Counted from the stretch's first letter, positions 47,651 through 58,326 are shown. The stretch: 64,000 nt of DNA from Platerodrilus igneus (GCA_036346225.1 JARFIW010000108.1:2356001-2420000); one strand, 5' to 3'. The notes: generated from the letters alone by a model not told the origin. Numbers and translations: made by a program.

Positions 47651-48503
47651 CGTCGAAATTCTTCCTATATCGACCTTTATCCAAATCAAAATCTTTCACA
47701 ACAGTTATAAAATTATGTTTTGAGTCACCCCAACACTGTAAACACATTTCTTTAAATTTCGGATATGTCATGTCACCACTTATATGATCCGAAAAGATAT
47801 GTCCGAGATTGGTTTCATCCTGTTTCCATAATGCGATTACATTGGCGTTATCTCTGAGTCTATGTTTTAAGGCACTAGCGTAAGTTTGACATAGATAGAA
47901 CGAATCTATTGCTTTATGTCGGCCGAACGAGAAAAATTGAGTGATTTTACTTTGCTCGTTTACAGGTATATCATCGAAAACCATAATTGAATCTTCTTTG
48001 GTATCTCTGGGTTCGATCAAATCATCGTAATTTTCAAACTCATGGTACCCAATTTCTTCTTTTAATGGTGTAAAAACGTTTCTTAACAATTCGTATTTCG
48101 GTTGATGCAAACTCTTCGAAAATACATAGACATTTTGAAATCTAAGACCGTTCTCGTGCAGGATCAGAGATATTAAAGCGTTGGTCTTCCCACAACTCGA
48201 TGGTCCCGCGAAGATAGCTCGTATGTTAGACGGGAACAATGAACCATGTTTACCATCCTCTCTTGCACTAGCAATAGCAAAGTTATCATAATTCTCTATA
48301 GGTATTTTAACTTCTTGTATAGCATCACCCATGTCTCTCACATTTTCCGACCTAGGAGCACCATTCTTCTTTTGAGGTTTACGGAGATTCAAATGCCTGC
48401 TTAACGTTCTTCTGGGTATACCATATAACCTACTTGTAGAGTTAACACTTATACCCTTTTGTATTTCACTAACTGCTTTCTCTAAAGATTCCTTGGTGTA
48501 CAT
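47634..48503 (-). CDS. Packaging ATPase with N-terminal Psq-type HTH
   Basis: 289 residues, uninterrupted. Residues 1-43 (MYTKESLEKAVSEIQKGISV, then SRLYGIPRRTLSRHL) form a pipsqueak-type helix-turn-helix. Residues 90-290 are the FtsK/HerA (A32-like) genome-packaging ATPase of Polintons: Walker A GPSSCGKTN (100-108) and Walker B IMVFDD (173-178). A QTYASALKHRLRDNANVIAL segment resembles the arginine-finger/sensor region. In related viruses this enzyme drives DNA into the capsid. The HTH could bind element DNA, which is inferred. The start fits the predicted initiator 22 nt upstream. Downstream the DUF8207-like gene begins about 40 bp after the stop. Confidence 0.9.
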   Translation of the reverse strand: MYTKESLEKAVSEIQKGISVNSTSRLYGIPRRTLSRHLNLRKPQKKNGAPRSENVRDMGDAIQEVKIPIENYDNFAIASAREDGKHGSLFPSNIRAIFAGPSSCGKTNALISLILHENGLRFQNVYVFSKSLHQPKYELLRNVFTPLKEEIGYHEFENYDDLIEPRDTKEDSIMVFDDIPVNEQSKITQFFSFGRHKAIDSFYLCQTYASALKHRLRDNANVIALWKQDETNLGHIFSDHISGDMTYPKFKEMCLQCWGDSKHNFITVVKDFDLDKGRYRKNFDEYINI

Positions 48504-48522
48504 CTTTCAAATATAAGTTTAA

Positions 48523-48558
48523 ACTGATTCAAATTGAAAATAATATTCCTTATATACC
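48523..48558 (-). promoter_or_regulatory. Core promoter of the ATPase gene
   Basis: On the minus strand TATATAAGG starts at 48556 and TCAGTT gives an initiator A at 48525, 31 bp downstream. The ATG follows 22 nt later. Confidence 0.6.
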
Positions 48559-48559
48559 A

Positions 48560-48715
48560 GCATGGGCAGGGTGCGCATGGGCAGCGCGCATGGGCAGGGG
48601 TGTGCACGCATAGGGGCGCGCATGGGCAGGGTGCGCACGCGCAAGGGCGCGCATGGGCAGGTGTGCACGCGCAGTGGGCGCGCATGGGCACAGGCGTGCT
48701 TAGGCGTACACCGGA
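48560..48715. repeat. GC-rich minisatellite upstream of the ATPase promoter
   Basis: CGCGCATGGGCAGG and GTGCGCACGCGCA motifs repeat irregularly. It is sharply GC- and CpG-rich in an AT-rich element. Frames across it on both strands are repeat products, not genes. Confidence 0.7.
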
Positions 48716-48810
48716 GTACGTGAGAAACTGCGTTGGATCACCAAAAAATCTTATTAATATTAAAACAACATAGATTTTATACAATTTTATTAAAAATATA
48801 TACAAAATAT

Positions 48811-50136
48811 TTAATTGCGAATAAATCTATTAACAATTTCCGTAAACGGATTATATTCAAACATAGAGTCATGTATAATTAAAGCATAAGCCTTCATCGA
48901 TGATTCAAAATTTCTTGAAGCTTCTAACTCCATTCTTACATCAACCGTTGCATCCTTGATGCTTTCAAATTGATGACGACAGTCGATTACAAAGACGGTG
49001 ATTCCTTAAACCTGTTGTAGTCCATTAAACATTTATTTGACGATTTGTTCGGGTAGTATTTTTCCATAAAGATGCATAAGACAGGTACGCTGGCAAGTAG
49101 TCATTCTGCTCGAAATCCAAATTTAATCGACCTTGAGGGAACATCTGTGAGTTTAAAACACTTTGACATTGGTTATGTTGGCATTCGTAAAGCTTGTAGC
49201 AATTTCTTCTTTCTTATCATATTTTCCATTTTGCAGCGCCAGTAATATCCACCGAGCCTTCTCTGTTTCATTCGATACTTTAATTCTCCATACTTGTGAC
49301 TTTGATTGTGTTAGAGATGGTAATTCGTGTAGTTCCCATTTCCTGAATGCAACCATTATAGATGATTGATTTTGCATTTCCGAAAGCAGCGATGCCTTGG
49401 CAAAGTCGCTTAATGTTATATGCGGAACCTCCCATGAAATACGTTGTATTTTGAACGTTACTGTATTTCCAATCGACTTGTAGCAATTTACGTCCGACTT
49501 GGATCTGATTAAAATCAGCTCTTGAGGCATGTTGACGATAGTTTTCTTGTAATCTTCAAAAAACCCAAAAATGGATTTTAGTGGTATAGCACAACTAAAC
49601 CGTCCATCTTGGAATATGGTATCGGGTTTCCACCCGGTATGTGTAATAGATTTTGTTTCTGATTCTTCCATGGATACTAAACCTTTAATAGTTCTTGTAA
49701 TTCCAGGGATTCGACAGACATCTATTATTTGATTATTACCCAATTTGTATTGAATTTCCTCAAACAGAAAATATGGTGCATTTCTAGTAAACTCGTAAGC
49801 TTTAGGGTCTGGTTCTGCTGCTCTAATCGGGTCTACAGTTGTTGACGCTTCTCTTAATGTTTCCGTAGGTTTATAGGTCCCCCTTATAAATATGAAACTT
49901 TCATGAGGGTATGTGATGTTATCACTGCTCTGGATTTCAATTGAAATTCGATCGTTGTTTTCTGCGTTCAATGTAAAGGGAAGATATGTATAATAATCTT
50001 CCTTTATTATGGTCTCGTCTAATTTATAACCTCCAAACACATCCAATTTGGGCACATCCTCATATTTAAGCCTTCCAAGTTTAACGTTTTCATCACCGTG
50101 GAGATCTAAGCTGCGTTTACTTCTGCCTCCCATCAT
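48811..50136 (-). pseudogene. Major capsid protein (double jelly-roll), C-terminal frameshifts
   Basis: A 327-residue frame starts MMGGRSKRSLDL and carries the family N-terminal block PKLDVFGGYKLDETIIK, YYTYLPFTL, FEEIQYKLGN and GLVSMEESETKS. I associate these with the double jelly-roll major capsid protein of arthropod Polintons. After the stop at 49153, sequence in other frames continues the protein (LNSQMFPQGRLNLDFEQNDY; later FVIDC and YALIIHDSMFEYNPFTEIVN) to a stop at 48811. At least two frameshifts lie between 49153 and 48950. The start overlaps the 3' end of the 53-aa gene by about 20 bp. Confidence 0.75.
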
Positions 50137-50278
50137 TTATAACTTCTAACCCTAAAGATTTTAAGAAACGTATTTCTTCTGCTGTAAGTTTCTCGACAAC
50201 TTGACGCTTTGACGTCGTATTCACTATTGGTCGTCTGGGGGTGTTGTAGCGTGCTTTATATACAAAATCGATAGGCAT
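50117..50278 (-). CDS. 53-aa Polinton protein
   Basis: The intact small frame begins MPIDFVYKARYNTPRRPIVN and ends KLTAEEIRFLKSLGLEVIN plus a short tail. It sits between the penton-like gene (stop at 50281) and the capsid gene, overlapping the latter by 20 bp. A short protein ending in an L-T-x-x-x-x-x-F-L-x-S-L-G helix is common at this place in arthropod Polintons. Function unknown. A TATATAAAG sequence inside it near 50262 could serve the capsid gene. Confidence 0.6.
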   Translation of the reverse strand: MPIDFVYKARYNTPRRPIVNTTSKRQVVEKLTAEEIRFLKSLGLEVINDGRQK

Positions 50279-50280
50279 TT

Positions 50281-51013
50281 TCAACTACTTTTTATTTCCA
50301 GTCTTACACAGGTGTATGTTTCCGGTGAAAAGTTTACCAATTCACCCAAATGATCGACTAGTCTGATTGTAATATTATCAATTTCTGTCACGCTCAGCGG
50401 ATAATATATGACGTGGTTAGGTTCCTTTTCCAGATTATACCCAGGTGGTACAGATAGACTGAATTCAAATATGCTGTGGGTAAGAAAATTGTTTCTGAAC
50501 GATCCGCTGGTGATATTGGTTTCCACAAAATGTTTGAGACCGATATTATGTTCACTTGCTGATTAGCGATATGTACCGTATCTGCAGCCAATTTGCGGTT
50601 GGTAAACCCCAAGATGCTTCCAATATTGTTTTTACGGTTTGCCCCAAAATCAATCGGTATACTGCTTCGTATAGAACACTTTAATGTATTATTGTTGGCA
50701 CTCAGTTTAAAATATTTTCAATGTTCTCGTTGATGTCCGGCTTCTGACTGAACCATTTTTTGAAGACGTCCTGTATATATGCATTTATTTCTTCTAATTC
50801 GTATGATCCAGGTTCAATGGTTATTTTGCGATGCTCTGGATCGTTAAAGTATAAGTTGTTGTTTCCTGGATGTATGTTTTGCACAGTGTTACAAGTGTAC
50901 AATCCCACTAGACCCAAAGCATATTCACCATCCTGTTTCAATTTAATTGGTGGGTAAATGGATCCTGTCGATATGACATTACCATACCCGAACACGCTCA
51001 CTGTTTTAGCCAT
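50281..51013 (-). pseudogene. Penton/minor capsid-like protein, frameshifted
   Basis: It starts MAKTVSVFGYGNVISTGSIY. Blocks follow in successive frames: NNLYFNDPEHRKITIEPGSY, NNTLKCSIRSSIPIDFG with GSILGFTNRKL, then FEFSLSVPPGYNLEKEP and NITIRLVDHLGELVNFSPE. These are typical of the single-jelly-roll minor capsid (penton) protein of arthropod Polintons. Frameshifts are near 50710 and 50530. The start overlaps the protease stop by 8 bp. The penton role is assigned from family knowledge. Confidence 0.7.
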
Positions 51014-51369
51014 TGTCACTAAGAAACTTTAACACTAAATGTCCACAATTGTATGTGTTGTAAGTCTGCTCCGGTGCACTGTTGTAGTAAATTTTACAAC
51101 CTCGAAAATATCTCTTTACTTCTTCCGGCGGTCTCAAGTCTCCAAACGAATCGTAGTAATACACACTATTTCTACGTTTTCGGTACCCCACCCAATGTGT
51201 ACCCGAACCTTTGGTGGTATCCAAATTAATCACTCCCGATTCGTTGACATGCGGTCTAATCTTCTGTAACTGATCTCTAGAAAAGACGTTGCGAAAATGA
51301 GGAATGTTAGATGCGTGTTTCCTTATATCTACATCGGTGAGAGCTCTTCGAGGTAACTTGCTTAGTTTT
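51006..51369 (-). CDS. Adenain-like cysteine protease
   Basis: An open frame after a stop near 51370 reads KLPRRALTDVDIRKHASNIP, PHFRNVFSRDQL, then GTHWVGY (His), YYYDSFGDLRPPEE (Asp), PEQTYNTYNCGHLVLKFL (Gln and Cys). In the part starting at 51233 the triad is H13, D28 and C63. In adenoviruses and Polintons this enzyme matures capsid proteins. No ATG precedes the first conserved residues, so the start codon may be lost or non-standard. The 3' end of the PLA2-domain gene carries a TATAAAAAA just upstream. Confidence 0.85.
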
Positions 51370-52165
51370 TTGATACTTTTTTATAAATACCACGCCCCTG
51401 TTTGTATGGTTTCAAGAATAATGCTGTGCCTTTTTTGTATGGTTTTAAAAACATTCCATTTCCTTTTTTCCCAACAGTAATGGCTTCCATAGATCTGTTG
51501 TGTCGTTCGCTCTCCTTAAGCTGTTCGTTAGCCGTCTTGACATCATTTACTGCTTTAGCTATCCCCGCAGCACCACCTGTTAGCGCTCCTAGGGCACTTA
51601 GTCCCGCAAATATAGGAATCAATGGTAGAAAACCTCCTTTCTGTGGAACGGGTATAATGCGTGGGACTTTAATTTTGCTTTCCCCACCGGCTCCTTTTAT
51701 GATTTTTTTTCCAATTAGAATACCAACATCTAACAGCTTTTTCAAGTTGTCGGAACCAACTCGGTCTACTGCGGAGCGTATTTTCTTCAAAAATCCGCCT
51801 TTGAAACTTATTTTCTTCTTTAACCCCATACCCATTTTTCTCTTCGCTTTCATAGCGTTTGTCACAAACCAAGCTGCGGCTTTTTCCCCTAACTTTGCGT
51901 TTTTAGACTTAACTCTCCCCCAGGCTTCTTCTTCTAAAATTTTATCTGCTCGGTGTCTGGCTGGAAGATCGTCGGGGTACTTGGAGTATGCAATGTCGTG
52001 GTCTTTACACAATTTATCTAATTCGTTTATTCCAGGATCACCTCTTGCTAAGCGCTCATCCAACTTTGTACCAGGCCCGCAGTACTGATAACCTGGAATA
52101 TGCAGCTCAAACGGTAACCTGTTTATAGCGCTGTTGATTAATCCCTCTCCAGAACAGATAATCAT
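51362..52165 (-). CDS. PLA2-domain minor structural protein
   Basis: The ATG at 52165 gives about 267 residues, uninterrupted. The N-terminal region has LPFELHIPGYQYCGPGTKLD, with the calcium-loop-like YCGPGT, and LDKLCKDHDIAYSKY with the His-Asp pair of phospholipase A2. The middle is very basic (KAKRKMGMGLKKK). A glycine-rich hydrophobic segment follows (PIFAGLSALGALTGGAAGIA), then a KPYKKG/KPYKQG tail. This combination resembles parvoviral VP1-type PLA2 domains within Polinton structural proteins. Role in the particle is inferred. A TATA box and CAGT-like initiator lie 29-60 bp upstream (TATA 52224, A at 52194). Confidence 0.8.
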   Translation of the reverse strand: MIICSGEGLINSAINRLPFELHIPGYQYCGPGTKLDERLARGDPGINELDKLCKDHDIAYSKYPDDLPARHRADKILEEEAWGRVKSKNAKLGEKAAAWFVTNAMKAKRKMGMGLKKKISFKGGFLKKIRSAVDRVGSDNLKKLLDVGILIGKKIIKGAGGESKIKVPRIIPVPQKGGFLPLIPIFAGLSALGALTGGAAGIAKAVNDVKTANEQLKESERHNRSMEAITVGKKGNGMFLKPYKKGTALFLKPYKQGRGIYKKVSKN

Positions 52166-52308
52166 GTGTTTACTCAAAAATCTCAAACTATACTAAATAA
52201 AAAACAACAACGAGTCTATTTATACTTTTTCAAAAATTTACAATTTATTTATAATAACAATACATTTACATCCACGTCTTTTGGACTGTCTTTTATAAAA
52301 TACTCTTT

Positions 52309-53108
52309 CTAGTTATCACCATAACCAGAATCTTCAGATTCCAACAAATTTAAACGTCTAAACATTTCCACTAATGTTCTTGTACGTATCACGTCTCGCA
52401 CAAATATATCTGGAAAACATATAACCAGCTCCAATGCATTTAGGGCGCTCTGATTCAATTCGTTGTAGAATAAAATATTTCCAATTCGAACTTCGCCCTC
52501 AACCAAGATTTTAATTCGTTTCTCCCTTCTGTCAGAGTATTAAACCCATCGCCATCATTTAAACTAGAATTAGCAACAAACCCTACTAATTCGCTGTATA
52601 ATGCTGGGAAGTCACGACTTTCCAACTGTTTAAGTTGATACTCAAATAACTCTCGCATATGGGATAGTTTACGGCACTCCAATTCATTTATAACTATCGA
52701 GCTATCACCCATTATTATTTTTAACTGGAACGTTTCGTCCACAGTTGTTCCATACACTGGCGACAGAGTGATAAAGAACGGTCCTCCTAGTTGTATGTGT
52801 AGATCTTCCATTTCGGGTGCACCATTTAATCGAGTGTTTAGCACGTCACGGGAAAATACGTTGATTTGAAATTCCACTTGAAAATTTGTAAATGCTGACC
52901 AATTTTCGTATGTCAATTCCAGAACATGGCTGCCACAATATTTCTTGCTACACACCAATCGTAATACGGGTTTTATTGTCTGGTTTATAACAAACCCAAT
53001 TTCCACATTATGAGGGTGTTCACCCAATTCACTTAAACTATACGTAAACTTATTAATCAGATTTTCGGTATACGAAACTTGTGCATCATTAACATCTGCA
53101 GACTCCAT
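52309..53108 (-). pseudogene. Conserved Polinton protein of unknown function, frameshifted
   Basis: The first frame (53108-52455) starts MESADVNDAQVSYTENLINK, then LVCSKKYCGSHVLELTYENW and GGPFFITLSPVYGTTVDE. Near 52500 the frame changes to GEVRIGNILFYNELNQSALN and ends SEDSGYGDN at 52309. I recall similar proteins at this position in arthropod Polintons, without a known fold or function. Transcription would start at the minus-strand initiator at 53137. Confidence 0.5.
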
Positions 53109-53134
53109 TGCTTTGCACTGATTTCACCGAGATG

Positions 53135-53171
53135 ACTGAGAGGGATGCTATGCGCGTCATCCTTTTAAATG
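53135..53171 (-). promoter_or_regulatory. Minus-strand core promoter of the divergent region
   Basis: TTTAAAA starting at 53169 and TCAGT with its A at 53137 are 32 bp apart. The ATG at 53108 follows with a ~28-nt leader. Confidence 0.55.
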
Positions 53172-53490
53172 TTTCAGGGTTGTTGTTGCGCATGCGTAAA
53201 TTGTTCTCAGATAATTATAGATGTAGTGCGTAAGCAAGAAGCTAATTGGTTTTCACCGACAGGCATGAACTAGTTTGTAATCCGATTCAAGGTTAGTTAA
53301 GAATATTAGGTTTTACTGGTGTGATTAGACTGGTATGGAATGTTACTCAAGGTTAAACGACGCTGGGTTTCACCTAATTTAAATGTAAACTAGCTAATTG
53401 ATTTTCACCGACATGAATAGACTGGTATGAAATGTTACTCAAGGTTAAACGACGCTGGGTTTTTAAAAGTAAACTAGCTAATTATACCAA
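53170..53490. other. Divergent intergenic region with a 92-bp tandem repeat
   Basis: GACTGGTATG, ACTCAAGGTTAAACGACGCT and CTAGCTAATT blocks occur in two copies, 92 bp apart (53328 and 53420). A partial third copy lies upstream (TAGTTTGTAATCCGATTCAAGG). Located between the two opposing core promoters, these are candidate regulatory or origin-like repeats. Confidence 0.5.
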
Positions 53491-53495
53491 CAGGG

Positions 53496-53530
53496 TATAA
53501 AAGCACCGTGCAATGCAATATAATTCAGTA
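53496..53530 (+). promoter_or_regulatory. Plus-strand core promoter of the polymerase gene
   Basis: TATAAA at 53496 and the arthropod initiator TCAGT at 53525 (A at 53527) are 31 bp apart. The leader to the ATG at 53602 is about 75 nt. Confidence 0.65.
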
Positions 53531-54034
53531 TCTGTTTAGTCTTCGGCTAGTTACAACAGCTATAAAGTCTTTAACCAGTTTTTTAATTTCTTTATAGAAA
53601 AATGTCTTCCTTTGTCTGCAACGTCTGCGGGGCTGTCTTCTCGAGGGGTGATAATTTGAAGAGGCATCTGTTCCAACAACATGACGTAGCATCAAAATCC
53701 ACCGGCCTTTTTGTTTGCGAAGTGTGCCCGGCATCCTTCACCCGTAAGGACAGCCTAAAACGTCATAAGGACACCAAGCATGGTGTGGTGGAACCAGTTG
53801 CCGGCCCATCCGGGGTCAAACGACCGGCTACGTCAATAGTTGAGGGACCCGCCCCCAAGAGATTGCGGAGATGCGAAGAGTGCGATGTGGATGTAACCAA
53901 CTTGGTAGCCCACCAACGCTCGAACGAGCACAAAGCTAATGCTAGCTGTGTCCTGGATGGGGGTGTACAAGTAGTGAGCACAGCATTTAAAAGTCGAATC
54001 GCTACATACAGAATTAGTAATGTTGACTCTACAA

Positions 54035-54082
54035 GTATGTATTTTATAAGTATTTTGTGTTTGCTTAGTTTGTATTTTCTAG
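54035..54082 (+). other. Putative 48-bp intron in the polymerase gene
   Basis: Donor GTATGT, acceptor TTTTCTAG. It is in frame without a stop, but unspliced it would insert a hydrophobic run (MYFISILCLLSLYFL) between charged helices. Confidence 0.55.
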
Positions 54083-54346
54083 GTCTGTTGGATTTTCTCC
54101 GCAACCAGAGGGAGAGATTCATAAGCTTAGTCGGGAAACAGCGGGCAATCCACACCTCCCTAAAGGTGAACCTGGAGGTGTTTGGTGGGTACACCAAGAT
54201 GGCTGCGGTAGAGGGTGTTGAAGATGTTAAATCTTTCAACACCCGAAATGTTGTGGTCACCTCATCCAGCAACCTAGGAAATGTCTACGACTCCTTTGTG
54301 GAGAGGATGTCAGCTAAGTCTGACGAATTCCAAGAACGAGATTCTG

Positions 54347-54393
54347 GTAAGTTTTGAAAAATTATTATTTTGTTTCTAATTTTTAAATTTTAG
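54347..54393 (+). other. Putative 47-bp intron in the polymerase gene
   Basis: Donor GTAAGT, T-rich tract and acceptor TTTTAG. Unspliced, the frame stops (TGA at 54355). Splicing joins the two conserved coding frames with the proper phase. Confidence 0.7.
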
Positions 54394-57300
54394 GATGGAC
54401 TCTGAAAAATGTCTTGCACCTAGAAATAAATATTAACAAGTATAAACCTCTTCGTGGGGGGTCCTACATCGAGCTCCCCAAATGGATTCGAGACAAGTGT
54501 GCGGTGGTTAACGTGGAGAACCAAGACAATGCATGTTTTGCTTGGTGTGTTGTGGCTGCGCTCTACCCCGGTGCTCACGATCCGCAAAGGGTCAGTAGCT
54601 ACCCGCATTACAGCACCGCACTCGACGTGACAGGACTACAGTTCCCGATGCCCATAAAGGACATAGCCAAGTTCGAGGAGCAGAATGCTATAAGCATTAA
54701 TGTTTTCGGTATAGAAGGCAAGTCCATTATCGGACCCCTCCACTTCACCCAAAGAAAGAGGGATCGGCACGTCAACCTCCTTTACATCCAGAATGAGAAT
54801 AACACACACTACTGCTGGATCAAGGATTTGGGGAAGCTAGTGGGTAAGCAGTTGTCCCGTGACCGCACCCGTAAATGGATTTGCGATGGATGCTTGGTGT
54901 TCTTTCCATCCGAAGATAAATTACGACAACACTCCGAACAAGACTGCAACGTGGTTGCGACAAAGATGCCCAACCACTTTAACAACATATTGGAATTTAC
55001 GAACGTGCACAAGCAAATGAGGGTGCCGTTTGTTATATACGCGGACTTTGAAAGCGTGTTGAAGCCCATTTCTTCGGCAGCACAGGATCCCTCCGGCTCC
55101 TTTACTAACAGCACCCACCAACACGAGCCATACAGCTTCGCATACTACATTAAATGCTCTTACGATGAGAATCTGGATAAGTTTGAATTGTACAGGGGGC
55201 CTGAAGCTGCTAAAGTGTTTATGGAGAAGTTAAAGGAGGAAGCCCGCAGATTGGGGATTATCTTAAAAAACAATGTACCGATGACAACGTTGGAGCCTTT
55301 AGATGAATTGTTATTCCACATGGTTGACGATTGCGGCATCTGCAGGAAACCATTGGGAGACGATCGAGTAAGGGATCACTGCCATCTTACAGGGAAATTC
55401 CGCTTCGCAGCACATCGCCAATGCAACATCCAATACCGGATGCCAAATTTCATACCGGTCATATTCCACAATTTAAGTGGGTATGATTCCCATTTTATTG
55501 TGAAGGAATTGGGATGCGATAAGGAGCGCGTTACAGTGATCCCAAATAATAAGGAGCGGTTCGTATCGTTCACAAAGTATGTGAGGTTATATGGTGAAGA
55601 ACCAGACGTAGAGGAAGATGATGATGAAACCGATAATTGCACAGTACAGCTGCGATTCATAGATTCGCTGCGTTTCATGGCATCGTCCTGGATAAGTTGG
55701 TGAAAAATTTGGAATGCGAGCAGTTTGTTGAGATGAGGAAGTGTTTCCCCGACGACGTACAGTTTTCATTTCTACGCAGAAAGGGTGTGTTCCTGCACAG
55801 GTATGTGACAGACGCTTCAGCGTTAAATAGGTCAAGTCTACCACCCCGAGAGGATTTCTATAATGATCTCACGAATGCTGTGATTTCGTTGTCTGAGTAC
55901 GATCACGCTCAGAATGTATGGGACGCCTTCCACATATGCACACTCGGCGAATACAGTGATCTTTATTTGAAAACAGACGTATTATTATTAGCTGACGTGT
56001 TCGAAAACTTCCGGGGTGTGTGCTTGAAAACCTACGACTTGGATCCCTGCCAATATATGACAGCACCTAGTCTAAGCTGGGACGCCATGCTGAAACACAC
56101 TGGGGTTAAACTGGATCTATTCACTGATGTAGAAATGCATCACTTTGTAAAGAAAGGGATTCGTGGTGGTCTAACTCAGTGCAGTCAACGATACGCTCAC
56201 GCCAACAATAAGTACATGGAGAATTTTAATTCTGAAGAGCCCTCAAGGTACTTGACGTATCTGGATGCCAATAATTTGTATGGATGGGCCATGTCACAAC
56301 CGTTACCGATAAGCGGATTCAGGTGGTTGAAAGAGAAAGAGCTTAACCTCCTGAAAGCCCACATCTTCGACATATCTGTAACAGGGACAAGGGTACATCC
56401 TGGAAGTAGATCTGGAGTATCCAGAAAACCTACACGAACAGCACAACGATTTACCGTTTTGTCCACAGACCATGGTACCCCCAACACCATCCTCCAAGAC
56501 TCCGAAGCTGCTCGCCACGTTGCTCAACAAGAGTCATTACGTCATACATTACAGAAACCTGCAGCAGGCGCTACGTAATGGTCTCCGGCTCACAGCAGTC
56601 CACCGGGTTATGGAATTTGACCAGTCTCCATGGTTAAAGCCCTACATCGATTTGAACACCACCCTTAGGACATCTGCCAGAAATGCGTTTGAAAAAGACT
56701 TTTTCAAATTAATGAATAACGCAGTCTTTGGAAAAACGATGGAGAATGTCGACAAGAGGGTGGATGTAAAGATCGTGCCCCGGTGGGGACACGATGGACA
56801 AAAATTGTGCGCGAGTGGACTTATCGCCCGCCCGAACTTTAACAGTAGTTTAGTGCTAGGAGAGGATTTGGTTATTATACAGATGGATAGGGTAAAAGTC
56901 ACGTACAACAAGCCTATATATGCAGGTTTTTCAGTTTTAGATATTTCAAAGACCCTCATGTATGAATTTCATTATAACACCATGAAACATTTGTATGGAG
57001 CCAAACTCTCACTACTTTACACAGACACTGACTCTTTAGTGTATAGTATAGAAACAAAAGACTTGTATAGTGATATTAGTGCAAACATTAACAATTTCGA
57101 CACTAGTGACTACCCTCGAGACAATAAATACAATATGCCTCTTGTGAACAAAAAGATCCCCGGCAAGTTCAAAGACGAGTTCAACGGCGACTTGGTGTTA
57201 CAATTTGTTGGAACTAGGGCCAAGTCGTATTGCATTCTTAGTGAGAAGGACACGATTAAAAAGATCAAGGGGGTATCGCGTAGTGTGGTGGCTGGGATTA

Positions 57301-57497
57301 GTGTGGATAGTTTTAAGGACATTGTGTATAATAATTCTGGTGCCCTTATGCATAGCATGGTATGTATTCGGAGTAAAAAACACGTTTTGTACACCCAATT
57401 AATCAATAAAATTAGTTTATCGGCAGAAGATGACAAAAGGTACGTCATCCCTGGTAGTACTTCCACATATGCATGGGGGCATAAGGATATTAGATAG

Positions 57498-57916
57498 TTG
57501 TTTATATTTTATTGTGTATATATAGTATGTAAGTTAGTTATAAGCATATCTACCCTCCCCCATCCTTAATAATTCCTTTGTTCCCGGCGATATATGTTTA
57601 CCTCCACGTGGTCTCGCCGGACGGTAAAACATATTGTTGGATTAACAACAATATGTCTTATTTACTGAAAACATGTTTCCTCTCTTTACTTTAATCTCTT
57701 TTATTACAGGGCTATTTAAACAACCTATTAATCTCTTTTTTGTTACAGGTTAACCTGCTTGGATTCGACTAAACACAGGAAATACTTTGTAAAAATTGTA
57801 ATTAGTTTATTAAACTGTAAATCGGGTAAAATAAATTATTAAACTTTTGTGTTCTTATTATTGTTGGTTAAAAGACTGTAGATATTAAAAAGGAGAGGTG
57901 ATTATAAATTGATCTT
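57498..57916. other. Polinton right non-coding segment
   Basis: AT-rich interval between the polymerase stop and the right TIR. No gene seen. Confidence 0.5.
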
Positions 57917-58326
57917 GGTAAAAAATCTTAAAATGGGGGTAGCTCCCTTGGGGGTGATGATATCTGAAAAATTCTTAGAGATTCGGGTAGCTGAGAAAAT
58001 TCTAATATTGATTGATACCAAACAAGATAGGTTTATCTCGAAAGATGCGTTGGCTAGACAAAGAAAAGTATTTGGTTTAGATGTGGGAGCAAATGAGGAT
58101 GCTCATTTATCTCGAAAGATGAAAAATTAAGATATATTTATCTCGAAAGATGAAAAATGGTTAGTCGAAGAAAACTATTTCCTCCAGATGTGTGAGGAAA
58201 TGTGGGATTCTGGAGGAAATGTTACTCCACCACATTTCCTCCTTATGGGGATTTACATGTAAATTTGGGAGGAAATGTGGGATTCTGGAGGAAATGTGGC
58301 GGCAGGATCCTTGATTTTACCCTACT
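57917..58326 (-). repeat. Polinton right terminal inverted repeat
   Basis: 410 bp, reverse complement of 42753-43158 with few differences. It ends CCCTACT, followed by the ACTATT duplication. The open frame inside it (57909-58130) is TIR sequence. Confidence 0.95.

Larger units (their letters stand above)
53602..57497 (+). pseudogene. Protein-primed DNA polymerase B with N-terminal zinc fingers
   Basis: Two C2H2 fingers open the protein (C6, C9, H22, H27 and C39, C42, H55, H60), and a third CxxC...H...H lies near residue 93. Two putative introns follow (54035-54082 and 54347-54393). Then come a CDGC...H...C finger, ExoI ADFESV, the HNH-like RDHCHLTGKFRFAAHRQCN, ExoII HNLSGYDSHF, ExoIII LYLKTDVLLLADVF, PolA YLDANNLYGW, PolB FFKLMNNAVFGKTMEN and PolC LLYTDTDSLVYS. 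The order and motifs are those of Polinton polymerases. The frame breaks near 55690 and again near 56385, the second returning to the first frame, so this copy cannot make a full enzyme. The stop at 57497 lies 420 bp before the right TIR. Confidence 0.93.

Noticed and set aside
48482..48805. Cysteine/proline/alanine-rich frames on both strands
   Set aside because: Translations of the GC-rich minisatellite upstream of the ATPase.
51402..52088. 228-codon plus-strand frame
   Set aside because: Antisense shadow of the PLA2-domain gene, which has the recognisable motifs.
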